Notes: generated from the letters alone by a model not told the origin. A DNA stretch of 64,000 nt from Hofstenia miamia (GCA_004352715.1 SCFE01000062.1:1294614-1358613), one strand, 5' to 3'. Positions 1 through 11,706 are shown, counted from the first letter of the stretch. Numbers and translations are program-made.

Positions 1-262
1 GTGACTGCACACATTCTTTGATTCTTCGTCGATTGCATAACATACAAGTAAAGTATTACAGGAGATGTTGGTTCTTTAAAATAAACAATGGTTATTCAAT
101 AACAGTGCACGCCAACTACATTAAACTAAGTTTCCTAAGGCTGTTTCGAATTCATTATTTTTGTTTAACTTCTAATTTGGTAATAACTCGGTATATTTGA
201 GTTTAGTCATTATTTCTTAGTCTAAGCAGATGCATATAACTATGCAATGATATTTTTTTCAG
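1..262. other. AT-rich sequence, probable intron end
   Basis: No coding signal is recognised here. The segment ends in a pyrimidine-rich tract followed by CAG at 251-262, a good 3' splice site directly before the open exon that follows, so this is most likely intron sequence. Confidence 0.4.
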
Positions 263-674
263 AGTTTGTGGCTATGCTAATATATTGAAAACTTTTCTGG
301 CCCTTTTTATTATATGTACAATTCTACTGGATGAATATTTAGGAATTCTTATGCGCTTTCTGGATTCTATACGCAACGATCAAAACCCTCCGCAAGGTGG
401 CTATAGTTGGGGTAGAAAATTCAAGCGGACACTGCATGAGATTACAAAGGCCATCTCAAGTTTGTTCTCAGTGGGAGTAGTCATCGCGTTGTTGGTAATT
501 GCTGTCCCCTTAACTGTGGTCGGCTGTCTGTGTTATCTCATGTGCACAATGGACATGGGTGATGACACGGGTGGCGACGAGGACAGCGAAGAGGAGACAA
601 CGGAGAATGTTAATCGACGTCTCACTGAAGAACAAGTCGAAGGCTTAAGACAACGGCGTATACGCGATGATTAG
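263..674 (+). CDS. Terminal exon of a small acidic-tailed membrane protein (partial)
   Basis: The frame is open from a pyrimidine-rich splice acceptor (CAG ending at 262) to a TAG at 672-674, about 136 codons. I see no convincing ATG near the left edge, so I read it as a last coding exon whose 5' exons lie outside the window. It encodes one short hydrophobic stretch near its start (TFLALFIICTILL) and a longer membrane segment (LFSVGVVIALLVIAVPLTVV). A cysteine-containing end (GCLCYLMC) follows, then a strongly acidic tail rich in D/E, finishing in an R/E-rich charged segment. Base composition in the second half is richer in G and C than the surroundings, as expected for a real exon. No family is recognised. 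A chance open frame is less likely, given the membrane-plus-acidic-tail pattern and the splice site. Confidence 0.5.
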
Positions 675-1840
675 CTACGAGAAAAGTAATTTAGGCTTGC
701 GAACGCGATTCGTTGTAATACTTTGCAGTAATTTTCTCCTTTATAGTTTTTTAAAATGATGTCGTGAATTTATCAGCATAGTTTTATTTGGTTTTTATCC
801 ACTTAGTGTTCGTACAGTTCCTCTATAATTTCGCATCATTGTTAAGAGTTTATTTACATAATTATTGTGTTTTATCAATTTTTTAATTCAATTTAAGTAG
901 TTAGTCTTCATTTTTGTATAGATTGATATATACATGTATATGCAAGCCATCAATCCCTGTTCACTTATATGGTTTACAATGTATCAATGCGTAGTAGAGA
1001 AAATCGCTATTTTGAAAATGTCTGCACCATAAAGTACCAAATCATCCAATCATTAACAAGAGAACTTCATAGCCTATATCAAAATTTAAAAATCCATCAA
1101 AACTTCTCTTCCAAGACAATTTTCCGTGATAGATATTTCTGCTGTTACTAACTATATTTTAGCGGAGTAGTTTATTGTATTGTAAGCTTAAAATAGTTAT
1201 TATATATTTGTTTCTTTTGCCGAAATCAAGTTGGCCCAACAAAACGGACATTTAAAAAAACGCTTCTCCAAACCGTGTCTTCGAAAGATTCATGCTCGTC
1301 AGTCACCAGCAATCACATTAATTTCCCTCCAGTCATTCAAAACCTTACTCCTCTTAATGACATTGATGTAAATTTGATTTATGTTCTCATTATTAATTAC
1401 TGACCAGTGTAGCTGCTTGTGTGTAGCAGTCTAAAAACATTTTAAGAAACAACTTATTCTTATCAGTGTCTAATATACACGGAAGAACGATTTTTAAAGG
1501 ATGGTTTACTGTACTATTGATCTTATTCATGAAGATTGGAAAGGGATGCTACATTTGTGATTAATAACGAAATTTCTTTGAAATTGTTATTGTAAATTTT
1601 AATTGTTTAAATATAAACTTGATGGGTAAATATATTTTGTAAATTATTTAAATTGAATTTAGGAATATAAACAAACTTAATTAATTTTGGTCTATTTTTC
1701 CACCAATATTACTTTGAAAGCATCTAGTATGATGCAAAGAGAAGGTGTTTTTAATTAAGGCATGAAGTTTCATATTCATAGTGATCATTGTAAAGAATTG
1801 AAATGGATGAGTAACCATTCCCTGAACAGTCAACATTTAA
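675..1840. other. 3' flank, no feature recognised
   Basis: AT-rich sequence downstream of the membrane-protein exon. I found no canonical AATAAA close after the stop, no repeat structure and no coding-like frame; the short frame at 969-1151 has no recognisable composition or motif. Confidence 0.4.
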
Positions 1841-3182
1841 TATAAGCTCAAGTTTTATCCTGTTTTAGCGAAGAATGAGTTATTTGTTAGGTAAAGGCTC
1901 ATTTGTTCGAAAAGTAATTTTTCAAATATTTTGTTAAAAGGTGAGGTGATAGAAATGGGACGATAATTAGAACATTTTTTAGGATTGTCTTTTTATATAG
2001 AGGTGTTATAAATGCCATTTTAACAAAGATGGAAATTGATTAGTCCTTATGCAACTGTTTATTATGAAGCATAGTGGGTATATAATTTGAGAAGCGCATT
2101 CCTTAATGCACCAGGTTGGAATTTCAGATGGGCCACAAGATTTGCTTGTTTTAAGATTAGAAATTGCTTTAAAGATTTCACACCTAGTCACATACCTAAT
2201 CGAAAAAGATTTAGGGAATCTCTCATTATTGTTTTTATTTTGGTATTGAACTTCAGTACCTTGATATTGCCCCATGTTTAAAAATTCCTCATTGAAATCA
2301 TTTGCGATATCAAAATAATTAGAAAGTTTTTTACCTTGATTGTTTCAATGTAGTTGACCTCATGCGCAACATTATTTGCCTATTAAGAAAATCATTGATA
2401 AATTCCCATCTTTTTTGGGAGAAGCGAGATTAGAAAATGTTCTGATCATGTGGTCATTTTGAGATTTTCTCAGAGCAATATTAGATTTATTCCGGGCAAC
2501 CATGTATTTAATATACTTTTCTGGGTATTTTTCAGCCATATATTCTTTAAACGCTCTTTTTCAAGACTTGATCATCAATTTAATGTCTGCTTTAACCATG
2601 GCTTCTCTCTACATTTCTTAATAAATGGTTTATTTGTGATTAGTATGCGTTTTTTAGGACAGAAAATGTTTGCGTAGTGTTCAAAATTAGTAATTGTATG
2701 AATGAGTTTGAAAAACTTATCTTCAAAGTCGCACTTTTCTTTCATTATGTCATTACGACCAGCAGTAACAAAAATATTTTTTAGAAGGACATCCTGTGGA
2801 TAATTTGAAATAATTGTTGAGCCTCGATATGAGTGAATGGTGACATTTGGAGTTGGGATATCAACATTGATGTTCCAATAATCAAGATGGCAGTGTTGTG
2901 CTTGATTTTTGGTGGATGTCTTTTGTAGTTTGTTACAGCTTCATCGGATTTTTTCGTTAATGCTTCATTTTTTTTGGATTCTGTTCTGTTGTGCTTCAGC
3001 GTCTTCATAGTTTGGTAAACAGGTGATTTTGTATAGTAGCGTGTGCAGGGCAATAAGTTCTTCATTGCTCTTATTGGAAAATGGAGCCAAGAGCTTCGCA
3101 GTAGTTGCGTGAGCGCGAATCGCCGTCCACTATGAAATTCTCACTGTGGAGCTTTGCGAAGGCCGAGCCCTCAAGAGGACCT
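1841..3182. repeat. Direct repeat copy 1 (1,342 bp)
   Basis: This segment appears base for base the same as 3184-4525 and is separated from it by a single N at 3183. It contains an antisense non-LTR retrotransposon relic and ends in a GC-richer block (about 3090-3182). Perfect identity across a single-N join suggests an unresolved assembly overlap rather than an old duplication. Confidence 0.9.
1880..2780 (-). pseudogene. Non-LTR retrotransposon relic: EN-RT linker and RT fingers (copy 1)
   Basis: On the minus strand, reading from 2780 down, frame-broken segments show the usual linker before a non-LTR reverse transcriptase (a KPWLKQ-type block near 2610). Then come an open stretch at 2275-2006 with a KTSKSCGPSEIP block, a TPLYKK block, and, after a frameshift, NYRPISI. 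This is the order linker, fingers, RT motif 1 of CR1/Jockey-like elements. The palm with the catalytic DD box is absent. Several frame changes are needed, so it is a dead fragment. It runs antisense to the RT palm fragment further right, and its peptide differs from that element, so it belongs to another copy or subfamily. Confidence 0.75.
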
Positions 3183-3183
3183 N
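3183..3183. other. Single-N assembly join
   Basis: One undetermined base lies exactly between the two identical 1,342-bp copies. Confidence 0.95.
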
Positions 3184-4525
3184 TATAAGCTCAAGTTTTA
3201 TCCTGTTTTAGCGAAGAATGAGTTATTTGTTAGGTAAAGGCTCATTTGTTCGAAAAGTAATTTTTCAAATATTTTGTTAAAAGGTGAGGTGATAGAAATG
3301 GGACGATAATTAGAACATTTTTTAGGATTGTCTTTTTATATAGAGGTGTTATAAATGCCATTTTAACAAAGATGGAAATTGATTAGTCCTTATGCAACTG
3401 TTTATTATGAAGCATAGTGGGTATATAATTTGAGAAGCGCATTCCTTAATGCACCAGGTTGGAATTTCAGATGGGCCACAAGATTTGCTTGTTTTAAGAT
3501 TAGAAATTGCTTTAAAGATTTCACACCTAGTCACATACCTAATCGAAAAAGATTTAGGGAATCTCTCATTATTGTTTTTATTTTGGTATTGAACTTCAGT
3601 ACCTTGATATTGCCCCATGTTTAAAAATTCCTCATTGAAATCATTTGCGATATCAAAATAATTAGAAAGTTTTTTACCTTGATTGTTTCAATGTAGTTGA
3701 CCTCATGCGCAACATTATTTGCCTATTAAGAAAATCATTGATAAATTCCCATCTTTTTTGGGAGAAGCGAGATTAGAAAATGTTCTGATCATGTGGTCAT
3801 TTTGAGATTTTCTCAGAGCAATATTAGATTTATTCCGGGCAACCATGTATTTAATATACTTTTCTGGGTATTTTTCAGCCATATATTCTTTAAACGCTCT
3901 TTTTCAAGACTTGATCATCAATTTAATGTCTGCTTTAACCATGGCTTCTCTCTACATTTCTTAATAAATGGTTTATTTGTGATTAGTATGCGTTTTTTAG
4001 GACAGAAAATGTTTGCGTAGTGTTCAAAATTAGTAATTGTATGAATGAGTTTGAAAAACTTATCTTCAAAGTCGCACTTTTCTTTCATTATGTCATTACG
4101 ACCAGCAGTAACAAAAATATTTTTTAGAAGGACATCCTGTGGATAATTTGAAATAATTGTTGAGCCTCGATATGAGTGAATGGTGACATTTGGAGTTGGG
4201 ATATCAACATTGATGTTCCAATAATCAAGATGGCAGTGTTGTGCTTGATTTTTGGTGGATGTCTTTTGTAGTTTGTTACAGCTTCATCGGATTTTTTCGT
4301 TAATGCTTCATTTTTTTTGGATTCTGTTCTGTTGTGCTTCAGCGTCTTCATAGTTTGGTAAACAGGTGATTTTGTATAGTAGCGTGTGCAGGGCAATAAG
4401 TTCTTCATTGCTCTTATTGGAAAATGGAGCCAAGAGCTTCGCAGTAGTTGCGTGAGCGCGAATCGCCGTCCACTATGAAATTCTCACTGTGGAGCTTTGC
4501 GAAGGCCGAGCCCTCAAGAGGACCT
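3184..4525. repeat. Direct repeat copy 2 (1,342 bp)
   Basis: Second copy of 1841-3182, offset by 1,343 bp with no difference that I noticed. It continues on its right into another non-LTR fragment that starts immediately after the repeat ends. Confidence 0.9.
3223..4123 (-). pseudogene. Non-LTR retrotransposon relic (copy 2 of the antisense RT)
   Basis: Same antisense EN-RT linker and RT-finger fragment as at 1880-2780, carried by the second repeat copy with the same frame breaks. Shared breaks mean the duplication, real or artefactual, is younger than the decay. It is not an independent insertion. Confidence 0.7.
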
Positions 4526-4948
4526 TCGTCTGCTGTGAAATCATTGCGGCCAATGTTTTTTAATATGCTCGAAAATTTGATTGACTTTACTTATTGGGGT
4601 CGTGATTGAAATAGGCCTATAATTAAGTGGGCACGTTTCATCATTTTTTTGTAAAGCGGAGTAACATGTGCTTCTTTTAAGCAATCTGGGAATGTTTTGG
4701 ATTTAATGCATTCATTAAAAATGTAGTTAAGGGGAATGCTAATTGAGTGTGCAGTTTCCATAAGTATCCATATGGGAATATTTGACGGCCCACTGGATTT
4801 GCCGGATTTTAATCCGTTTAAAGCTTTGAGCATTTCATAACTAGTCGTAAATCTAAAGGTAAAATCGGGCGTATACGGTTTCTCATTTGCAACAAATTTT
4901 AAATTTTCACCAGAATAATTGCCCAAATTTACGAATGATTTGTTTATA
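4526..4948 (-). pseudogene. Inverted 5' segment of a non-LTR reverse transcriptase
   Basis: Read on the minus strand from about 4948 down, this encodes the RT start (a SFVNLGNYSGENL linker), then LKSGKSSGPSNIP, then TPLYKK. A one-base slip in a run of A follows and leads to NYRPISI near 4600. It covers linker, fingers and motif 1. The palm of what looks like the same element follows directly on the plus strand. The head-to-head arrangement, with the more C-terminal end of this piece at the outer left edge, is what twin priming produces during target-primed reverse transcription of non-LTR elements. The missing piece between the two parts is the region before the LDLSKAFD box. Confidence 0.8.
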
Positions 4949-4949
4949 C

Positions 4950-5700
4950 AAACGACAGAAAAATGGAGAGCACTATTAGACTCCAATAAATTTGTTGCTA
5001 TTGCCTGTCTTGACCTCTCAAAAGCATTCGATTCTATTAATCATGATATATTAATAAGAAAATTAAAAAATATTGGTTTTTCTCTTAACAGTGCTCACCT
5101 TATATCTAATTACTTAAGTAATAGACTTCAGCGAGTTAAATTAAATGATACTTTTTCAAATTGGTTGTCTGTCAATAATGGTGTACCTCAAGGAACCATA
5201 CTAGGTCCCCTGCTATTTAATATTTATGTGAATGACATGAGGGAAATTACGGACTGTGAAATAACACAATACGCCGATGATACATCTATTTACTGTGGAA
5301 ATAAATCCTTAGATAAAGCTGTAAAAGTTATTGAATCGAATTGTATAAAATTGAGCAACTATTTTAACATGCATAGATTGCGTATTAATACGAAAAAAAC
5401 TGAATTTTGCATAATGCAACCTTTTAGAAAAAAAACGGACATCTCCGACTATTCAATTAATTTCAATAATTAATCTGTTATACCTGTTAATAAGTTTAAA
5501 TATCTAGGAGTAATAATAGATTCAAATCTTAATTTCACGTCGCAAATAAATACTATTATTAAAAAAATGGCTATAGGTATTAGAAAGATATCCCATGTTT
5601 CCCAACAGTTACCCCCAATTGCAGTAATTCAAATGTTTCATGCATTTGTTATGAGTAATTTAAACTATGCTAATATCTTATATACTAATGTACACAAAGT
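4950..5700 (+). pseudogene. Non-LTR reverse transcriptase palm and thumb (3' segment)
   Basis: The plus-strand frame carries the main catalytic blocks of a CR1/Jockey-type RT in order: LDLSKAFDSINH (first catalytic Asp), GVPQGTILGPLLF, and QYADDTSIY (the YADD box). A thumb follows, with RINTKKTEF and, after an in-frame TAA at 5471-5473, KYLGVIIDSNLNF. Coding-like sequence fades near 5700. The catalytic residues are intact and only one stop interrupts the frame, so this insertion is fairly young. Together with the inverted piece on its left it forms one rearranged insertion that is 5'-truncated and not autonomous. Confidence 0.88.
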
Positions 5701-6689
5701 TCACAAATAACAAATCTTTGTTTAAAATAGGTTTTCAAGGTACTTTGCAAGCAATCGCTTCATTTTATCATAAGATTTGCTATCGTTTGATGACCAATAA
5801 CCAAATTATTTTGTATAATAAATATTCCATCAAATATTTATTTATATATAAGTGCATAAAGATGTTTTTCAAAAAAGTATCTATAATGTTCATATAAAAA
5901 TAAGATTCTAATGCAGTTAATGTAATAAATCTTTTCAAGAGAAAATATAAGTAATTGTAGTCTCCTTGAAATTGTATTAACTTTTTTTATAACTGAGAAG
6001 AATCGTTCTATAAATGCGGCTGAAAATTCAATAATCTGTGTTAAAGCAAAATACTTACGAATTGATAAATCCTGCAAATAATTGAATAAGATCTTTCGTT
6101 GATTTAAAATTGAAGTCATTTTGAAAAAATAGACCAGAAATATCTATTTCACCACCTTAGTTATTATTTTTTAAAATTTATACAATTTTTTTTTGATTTA
6201 ATTAATCAAAGTCAATGTTGAAAACCTGACGGGGAATATCCCCTTGCCTTGCATACGCATGTGCTTCTATTTTAAAGAGTGCTTATATGAAAAAATACTG
6301 TTATGCTTATCTTAAAAGTAAAAAAGTAACACTTTTTTATTGCAAGAGTTGGCAAATATGATTTTTTCTAGCATAGGCAAATATTTAAGTTTCATTAAAT
6401 TTTTATGTTAGTCAATATTTTTACTGGTAATATGGATAATGTGATGCTGAAAAACTTAAAACTATACTTCCGTCACCCTAATTCACTTGAATATTTTTAA
6501 TGACATTTTTTGTATTGAAAAGAAAATTAAATCTAATTCTTCAATTCAAAAAAATAATTATCATAATAAATCTATATCAAGCCCATAAAGAGAACGTACA
6601 ATTAAAAACCACAAAGGTTTGTCACAGCAAAAAGGCCAGAAATTTTTGTAATGTAACTATTAGAAAAGCGCAAAATTCTTTTTCCAAAA
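5701..6689. other. AT-rich spacer, nothing recognised
   Basis: Low-complexity AT-rich sequence. The minus-strand frame at 5838-6119 is rich in F, I, Y and K, as expected of chance translation, and no motif is visible in either strand. Confidence 0.4.
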
Positions 6690-7810
6690 CATTTTCAGCG
6701 GATTAACTAAAAAAACAAATGGAGATATATTAATCAACTGACTAATTCTCAGAAAAAATGACCACGATGGAAATTTACAAAATGGCCCAACAAAAATTTC
6801 ACACATTTTAAACGAAACTTTTATAAACCTATGAAATTATGAAGGAAAACATGTTGAATTAAATATTCCAGATATACCTCTACTTATGAGATGATCAAAA
6901 CATAAACAAAACTCAAATCGAAAAAATCAAATAGCCCTTCATAAATTCCTGCTTGGATTTTAAGAAAATCGCTTTAATTATTTATTAGTACCCCACTAAA
7001 TTGAAATTTTATTGAATGTATCAAAATTCAAAACTAGCATTTTCCTGAAATTCTGAAAAAAGATCAGGTAACAGCGGTTTTTAAAAGTGTTAGTCAAATT
7101 ATAGACAAATTCGATAATTTCCCCAATTCGTAATATATTTGATAGACTTTTATCAAATCAAATTTACGAAGTTATGCAGAAATGATAATATAATTTCTGA
7201 TACAGTTTGGATTTTGAAAATATTTTTCTTCTACCAAATCTCTGACTTGGATATTTCTACGATCTTGAACTCAATTAAACATAAAATATTATATGAACAA
7301 CGTAAACATATAGGGCTAGGAAATATAAGTTTTACGCTTGTTTCCAAATTTTCAGGCAAACAGAATTCAACAGGGTTAAAATAAATAGAGTATTTTCGAG
7401 TTGGCTTTCCATTATAAATGGTATAACACAGGGAGCAATTATAGACCCAGTACTATTTATTATTTATATAAATTTTATAAAATATTATATTAAGACCAAT
7501 CTTATCGAATATGCTGATGATACCTATGTATTTTGTGTTGACAAATCTAATGATAAGGCAATAAATCAAATATAGTTGAGTGTCAATTCCTCTTAAATAC
7601 ATAAATTACGAATGAATCCTAAGAAACTTAATTTTTTATACTTAGTCCTCGTAATACTGAAAAAACCGTCCTAAAAAGGTCTGATAGTAAAAAATGCCAT
7701 AGTATATAAGCTTAAATTGCTATTGGTATAAAAACTAAAGCCATGTTTTAAACAAACTGCCAGTAACTGCATTTATGCAAGTTCTCTATGCTAAATTTTT
7801 TGTTCATATT
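6690..7810 (+). pseudogene. Degenerate non-LTR retrotransposon relic
   Basis: Frame-broken fragments appear in the expected order on the plus strand. There is a linker-like stretch near 6720-6830 and a DRLLSNQIYEVM block near 7140, like the part just after NYRPIS. Then come WLSIINGITQGAIIDPVLF near 7400-7460, EYADDTYVF near 7505-7530 (the YADD box), and a thumb-like RMNPKK block near 7610. Trace similarity to the thumb of the 4950-5700 element continues to about 7800. Stops and frameshifts are frequent, so it is older than that neighbour. It belongs to the same broad CR1/Jockey-like group, judged from motif spacing only. Confidence 0.75.
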
Positions 7811-9001
7811 GTCATAACGATTTGCTATGTCGATCTCAAGGTTCCCTATGTCGGTTTCAAGATTTCGTATGTTGATAAAAAGTACCAACCTGTATATTTG
7901 GTACATTTATCGAAGCTATTTAAAGATTTATCCGTTTTCGAAATTGCAAGTAAAATTTCTAAATATGGAACATCTTATCTTTTCTTGCACAGATTTCTAC
8001 GATCATCACGCTAATGATCATCTATAGAATATTCACTAACATCACTAGATTTTGATATAGATGTTGCTTCGAATGAGAACAATAGCTTCCCGAATTTAAA
8101 ACCGTAATATTTCCAATTACATTTTCAAAAACGGAAAATTTTAAAATTGAATAGATAGACCACAACGAGAATTTTTTGGCTATGGCTATGGCTGCCATTA
8201 AATTTGTTAGGCAATATAGCTCTTGTAAACTTCTGTAGGAAAATCAATGTTACCTTGAGATGAAAACAAACATGTCTGAAGAGACAAGGAGATTATGAAG
8301 AAATGTAATATTGGGATTTAAGCCCATTTTATATAAAGCTTGTGTGCACTTAGTATAAAAAGTGAACAAAAACTTTTCTTCTAACGTTGACGAATCTTCT
8401 GCAGATTGCCAATTGATTTTAATGCTTCCTAGAATTTTCGAAAGCTCGCTCCATACTATATGTATTGATTGCAATGTTCATCTGCCATAACGAACAAGTC
8501 CTATTCTCATCAGTGCGACCTAATTTAAAAAATACTTTAATAAATCATCTCCATAATGTAAGCTAGATTAAATTTCTCAATGCAAACACCATAGGAAAAT
8601 GCAATATGTTATTGAATTATAATATTTTCGTCAATGCAATTTTGTCATGTAGACATTTTTTATACATCTAGAATAGCGCTAAACTTTCTGACTTCAAAGA
8701 ATATTTAAATATAAATTTCAAGTAGACAATTAGCAAGTCTTTTCAAGTTAGAGGGATCCTTTTTAACATCAGAAGTATTATTCAGCCACATAAGGAGTAT
8801 TTTCAAAGAACTCTATTACAGAAAAAGTAGATATCTTCACATAGGTATGAGCAAATACTAAAAGCTTTTAAAAGTTAGTGACATTATCTTGCACTTCATA
8901 AATGTGACTAATTTTTATTAATAATACAAATCTATAATCCCAGTAAACATTTTCAGTGCTTGCACACATAGCAAATGACATGTGTCAAGTGGGATTTATT
9001 T
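7811..9001. other. AT-rich spacer, nothing recognised
   Basis: No coding-like frame or structural repeat was found, apart from a short imperfect repetition of a TATGTCG-containing phrase near 7825-7870. Confidence 0.35.
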
Positions 9002-9611
9002 GGGCTTTACATCACGCTCATGTAAATGAGACAATAACCCGCACAAGGTCCACCAATGGCAGCCGATGTTTAACCGGCTCCAGCGCTGTTGTTCACACAT
9101 TTTACTTTGGAAGACATGTTTATCATAAAAGAGTTTAAACGATCAACTCTTGTATATTTTGAAAATTACTAAAAAATGAGCTTATCATCACTAGTCTTAA
9201 GCAGCCCTAAGATTACTTAAAAATTTTCAATGATGCTTGAAATGCGACCTAGCGCTGTCCTTTACTAATGTTTTTAAGGACAGATCTATAGTTATCGTTT
9301 AGCTTTGGGCTTTACATCAAGCTCATGTAAATGAGACAATAACCCGCACAAGGTCCACCAATGGCAGCCGATGTTTAACCGGCTCCAGCGCTGTTGTTCA
9401 CACATTTTACTTTGGAAGACATGTTTATCATAAAAGAGTTTAAACGATCAACTCTTGTATATTTTGAAAATTACTAAAAAATGAGCTTATCATCACTAGT
9501 CTTAAGCAGCCCTAAGATTACTTAAAAATTTTCAATGATGCTTGAAATGCGACCTAGCGCTGTCCTTTACTAATGTTTTTAAGGACAGATCTATAGTTAT
9601 CGTTTAGCTTT
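9002..9611. repeat. Tandem duplication, 2 x 305 bp
   Basis: 9002-9306 is repeated at 9307-9611 with one difference noticed (CACGC versus CAAGC near the start of each unit). Each unit starts at GGGCTTTACATCA and ends in CGTTTAGCTTT. The first third is clearly GC-richer than the surroundings (CCGATGTTTAACCGGCTCC), the rest AT-rich. The first copy has a short open frame but the second copy's does not start in the same way, so I do not call a gene. Two satellite units or an un-collapsed assembly repeat are both possible. Confidence 0.9.
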
Positions 9612-10154
9612 AAGCTGTGCTGAGTGCATTTGCTACTTTTTCAAGCAATTTTCCCCGAACCTATTTTAGAAGTTTGAAATTTTATTGATATTGAAAAATC
9701 TATTGGTGAATGTGATCCCATGTAAGGGTGGATTTTGTGTGAAAATAATGACTATTTTGCATTGAAAGTTCTAATTTCTGGAAATTTATTAAAATTCACT
9801 TGATTCCTAATCTAACATGATTAGGCATTCTAAACTTCATGGAAGATAAATTGTCTAAATGTATTTATATGGTAAACATAATATCCAATACAGGAATAGA
9901 CGCCCAGCCTTATTTTAAAAGTAAAATGAAGATTTTCTTCTTTTCTGTGTTTTAGAATTTGGATATCTTTATAGTTTGTAAATTATGACAATTTAAATAA
10001 TTCTACTCATTTAAAAGTTTCGATATCTTTATTAATGAAAGTGAATTCGATTTTGTAGCAAGTTGTCAGATTTTAGATATCATTATTATTTGGGGAGTTA
10101 TAAGCATTCCAAATTTTATATGGAAGTCATCACAAATTGTGAAAAATACTTAAT
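9612..10154. other. AT-rich spacer, nothing recognised
   Basis: No coding-like frame, hairpin or repeat was identified between the tandem duplication and the next short repeat. Confidence 0.35.
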
Positions 10155-10220
10155 CCCATGCTACACGAACAACTTTTGTCGCCAATTTTTGTTGGACAAC
10201 GAAAATCGTTCGTGTAGCAC
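10155..10220 (+). repeat. Short inverted-repeat module with GTTCGTGTAGCA core
   Basis: Begins CCCATGCTACACGAACAACT and ends in the reverse-complement phrase CGTTCGTGTAGCAC, so it is a small imperfect palindrome. The same phrases recur at 13042-13233 in several orientations. Its outer edge is repeated inverted at the outer edge of that cluster, so the two modules could be the ends of a 3.1-kb unit into which the piggyBac element inserted. Confidence 0.6.
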
Positions 10221-10500
10221 CCCTCTTCCACAACTAAAATCGGGACTAAAGTTGTCCGTTCGTTCCAACTTTTTAGTCAGAGAAATAATTCTCCAACTTT
10301 CTAGTAATTATCACCTTAACCCTTATCGGTATGCGTGTTACATTTTGTAACATTTAAAATTCGTTTTGTTACTTTATCGAATTTATATAACCAATATATT
10401 GGAAACTCCAGGACGATCATCATCCAGAGTCAACTATTTGATGGAGGTAGTCTAATTAATATTATACCTTCTGTGTCTTCATGCAAACAGAAAAGTATCC

Positions 10501-10530
10501 TCATCGGTATGCGTGTTACATTTTGTAACA
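10501..10530 (+). repeat. piggyBac subterminal inverted repeat, left
   Basis: This 30-bp sequence (TCATCGGTATGCGTGTTACA, then TTTTGTAACA) matches 11707-11736 perfectly in reverse complement. It repeats part of the left terminus (GGTATGCGTGTTACATTTTG), so it is probably a second transposase-binding site. Confidence 0.85.
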
Positions 10531-10698
10531 ATCCTAAAAATAAATGCAGAGCGAGAACTGTGAGTCACTGAGTCAATAATATAATTGCGGTGAACTTTCA
10601 CTGACTGCCTGCCTGTCTGTCTAATTATAGTCTGTTTATTTCTTTCCTGCCAACAAATATACGCTCTAAACATTTGACTGCAGAATTATAATTTCAAA

Positions 10699-10839
10699 AT
10701 GCTGAGACCTAGAAGGTATACAGCAGCAGAAGCCCTGAACAGGTTACTAGAACTAGAAGCTGAAGAAAACACTGATCATTCTGACATTGATGACGAAGAA
10801 AATTATGCTGATGTGCAGAATGAGATTCCAGCAGAGTAT
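10699..10839 (+). CDS. piggyBac transposase, N-terminal end (runs into gap)
   Basis: The ATG at 10699-10701 opens a frame that runs into the gap at 10840. The 47 visible residues begin MLRPRRYTAAEALNRLLELE and continue as a strongly acidic stretch with a DHSDIDDEEN block. A short basic start followed by an acidic, low-complexity N-terminal region is usual in piggyBac-family transposases. The catalytic DDD core, if present, lies in the gap. The identification rests mainly on position between the TTAA-flanked terminal repeats. Whether the protein is complete is unknown. Confidence 0.75.
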
Positions 10840-11520
10840 NNNNNNNNNNNNNNNNNNNNNNNNNNNNNNNNNNNNNNNNNNNNNNNNNNNNNNNNNNNNN
10901 NNNNNNNNNNNNNNNNNNNNNNNNNNNNNNNNNNNNNNNNNNNNNNNNNNNNNNNNNNNNNNNNNNNNNNNNNNNNNNNNNNNNNNNNNNNNNNNNNNNN
11001 NNNNNNNNNNNNNNNNNNNNNNNNNNNNNNNNNNNNNNNNNNNNNNNNNNNNNNNNNNNNNNNNNNNNNNNNNNNNNNNNNNNNNNNNNNNNNNNNNNNN
11101 NNNNNNNNNNNNNNNNNNNNNNNNNNNNNNNNNNNNNNNNNNNNNNNNNNNNNNNNNNNNNNNNNNNNNNNNNNNNNNNNNNNNNNNNNNNNNNNNNNNN
11201 NNNNNNNNNNNNNNNNNNNNNNNNNNNNNNNNNNNNNNNNNNNNNNNNNNNNNNNNNNNNNNNNNNNNNNNNNNNNNNNNNNNNNNNNNNNNNNNNNNNN
11301 NNNNNNNNNNNNNNNNNNNNNNNNNNNNNNNNNNNNNNNNNNNNNNNNNNNNNNNNNNNNNNNNNNNNNNNNNNNNNNNNNNNNNNNNNNNNNNNNNNNN
11401 NNNNNNNNNNNNNNNNNNNNNNNNNNNNNNNNNNNNNNNNNNNNNNNNNNNNNNNNNNNNNNNNNNNNNNNNNNNNNNNNNNNNNNNNNNNNNNNNNNNN
11501 NNNNNNNNNNNNNNNNNNNN
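10840..11520. other. Assembly gap (681 N) inside the piggyBac element
   Basis: Run of N. It hides the body of the transposase; frames drawn across it have no meaning. Confidence 0.98.
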
Positions 11521-11706
11521 ATGTAATCTTTGCAATTAACATTTTCAGTTCAATTAACAGTTGAATACTATATGTTTGTAGCTACTGGTTTGTATGATGC
11601 ACATAAATATTAACATTTTTCATTTTTATATAATATATCTTAAATAATAATTGATATACTTTGATAAAACATTTAAATAAAATAAAAATAATATAATCTA
11701 TGTTAC

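Noticed and set aside
2781-3065. Minus-strand frame with an ILIIGTS phrase, considered as a CR1 ORF1-type SGNH esterase (also at 4124-4408)
   Set aside because: The following sequence in another frame fits the ordinary EN-RT linker, no Asp-His end of an esterase is visible, and the frame is short and K/T-rich.
8956-9138. 60-codon frame across the first 305-bp tandem unit
   Set aside because: The second, nearly identical unit does not keep the start, and no motif or splice site supports it.
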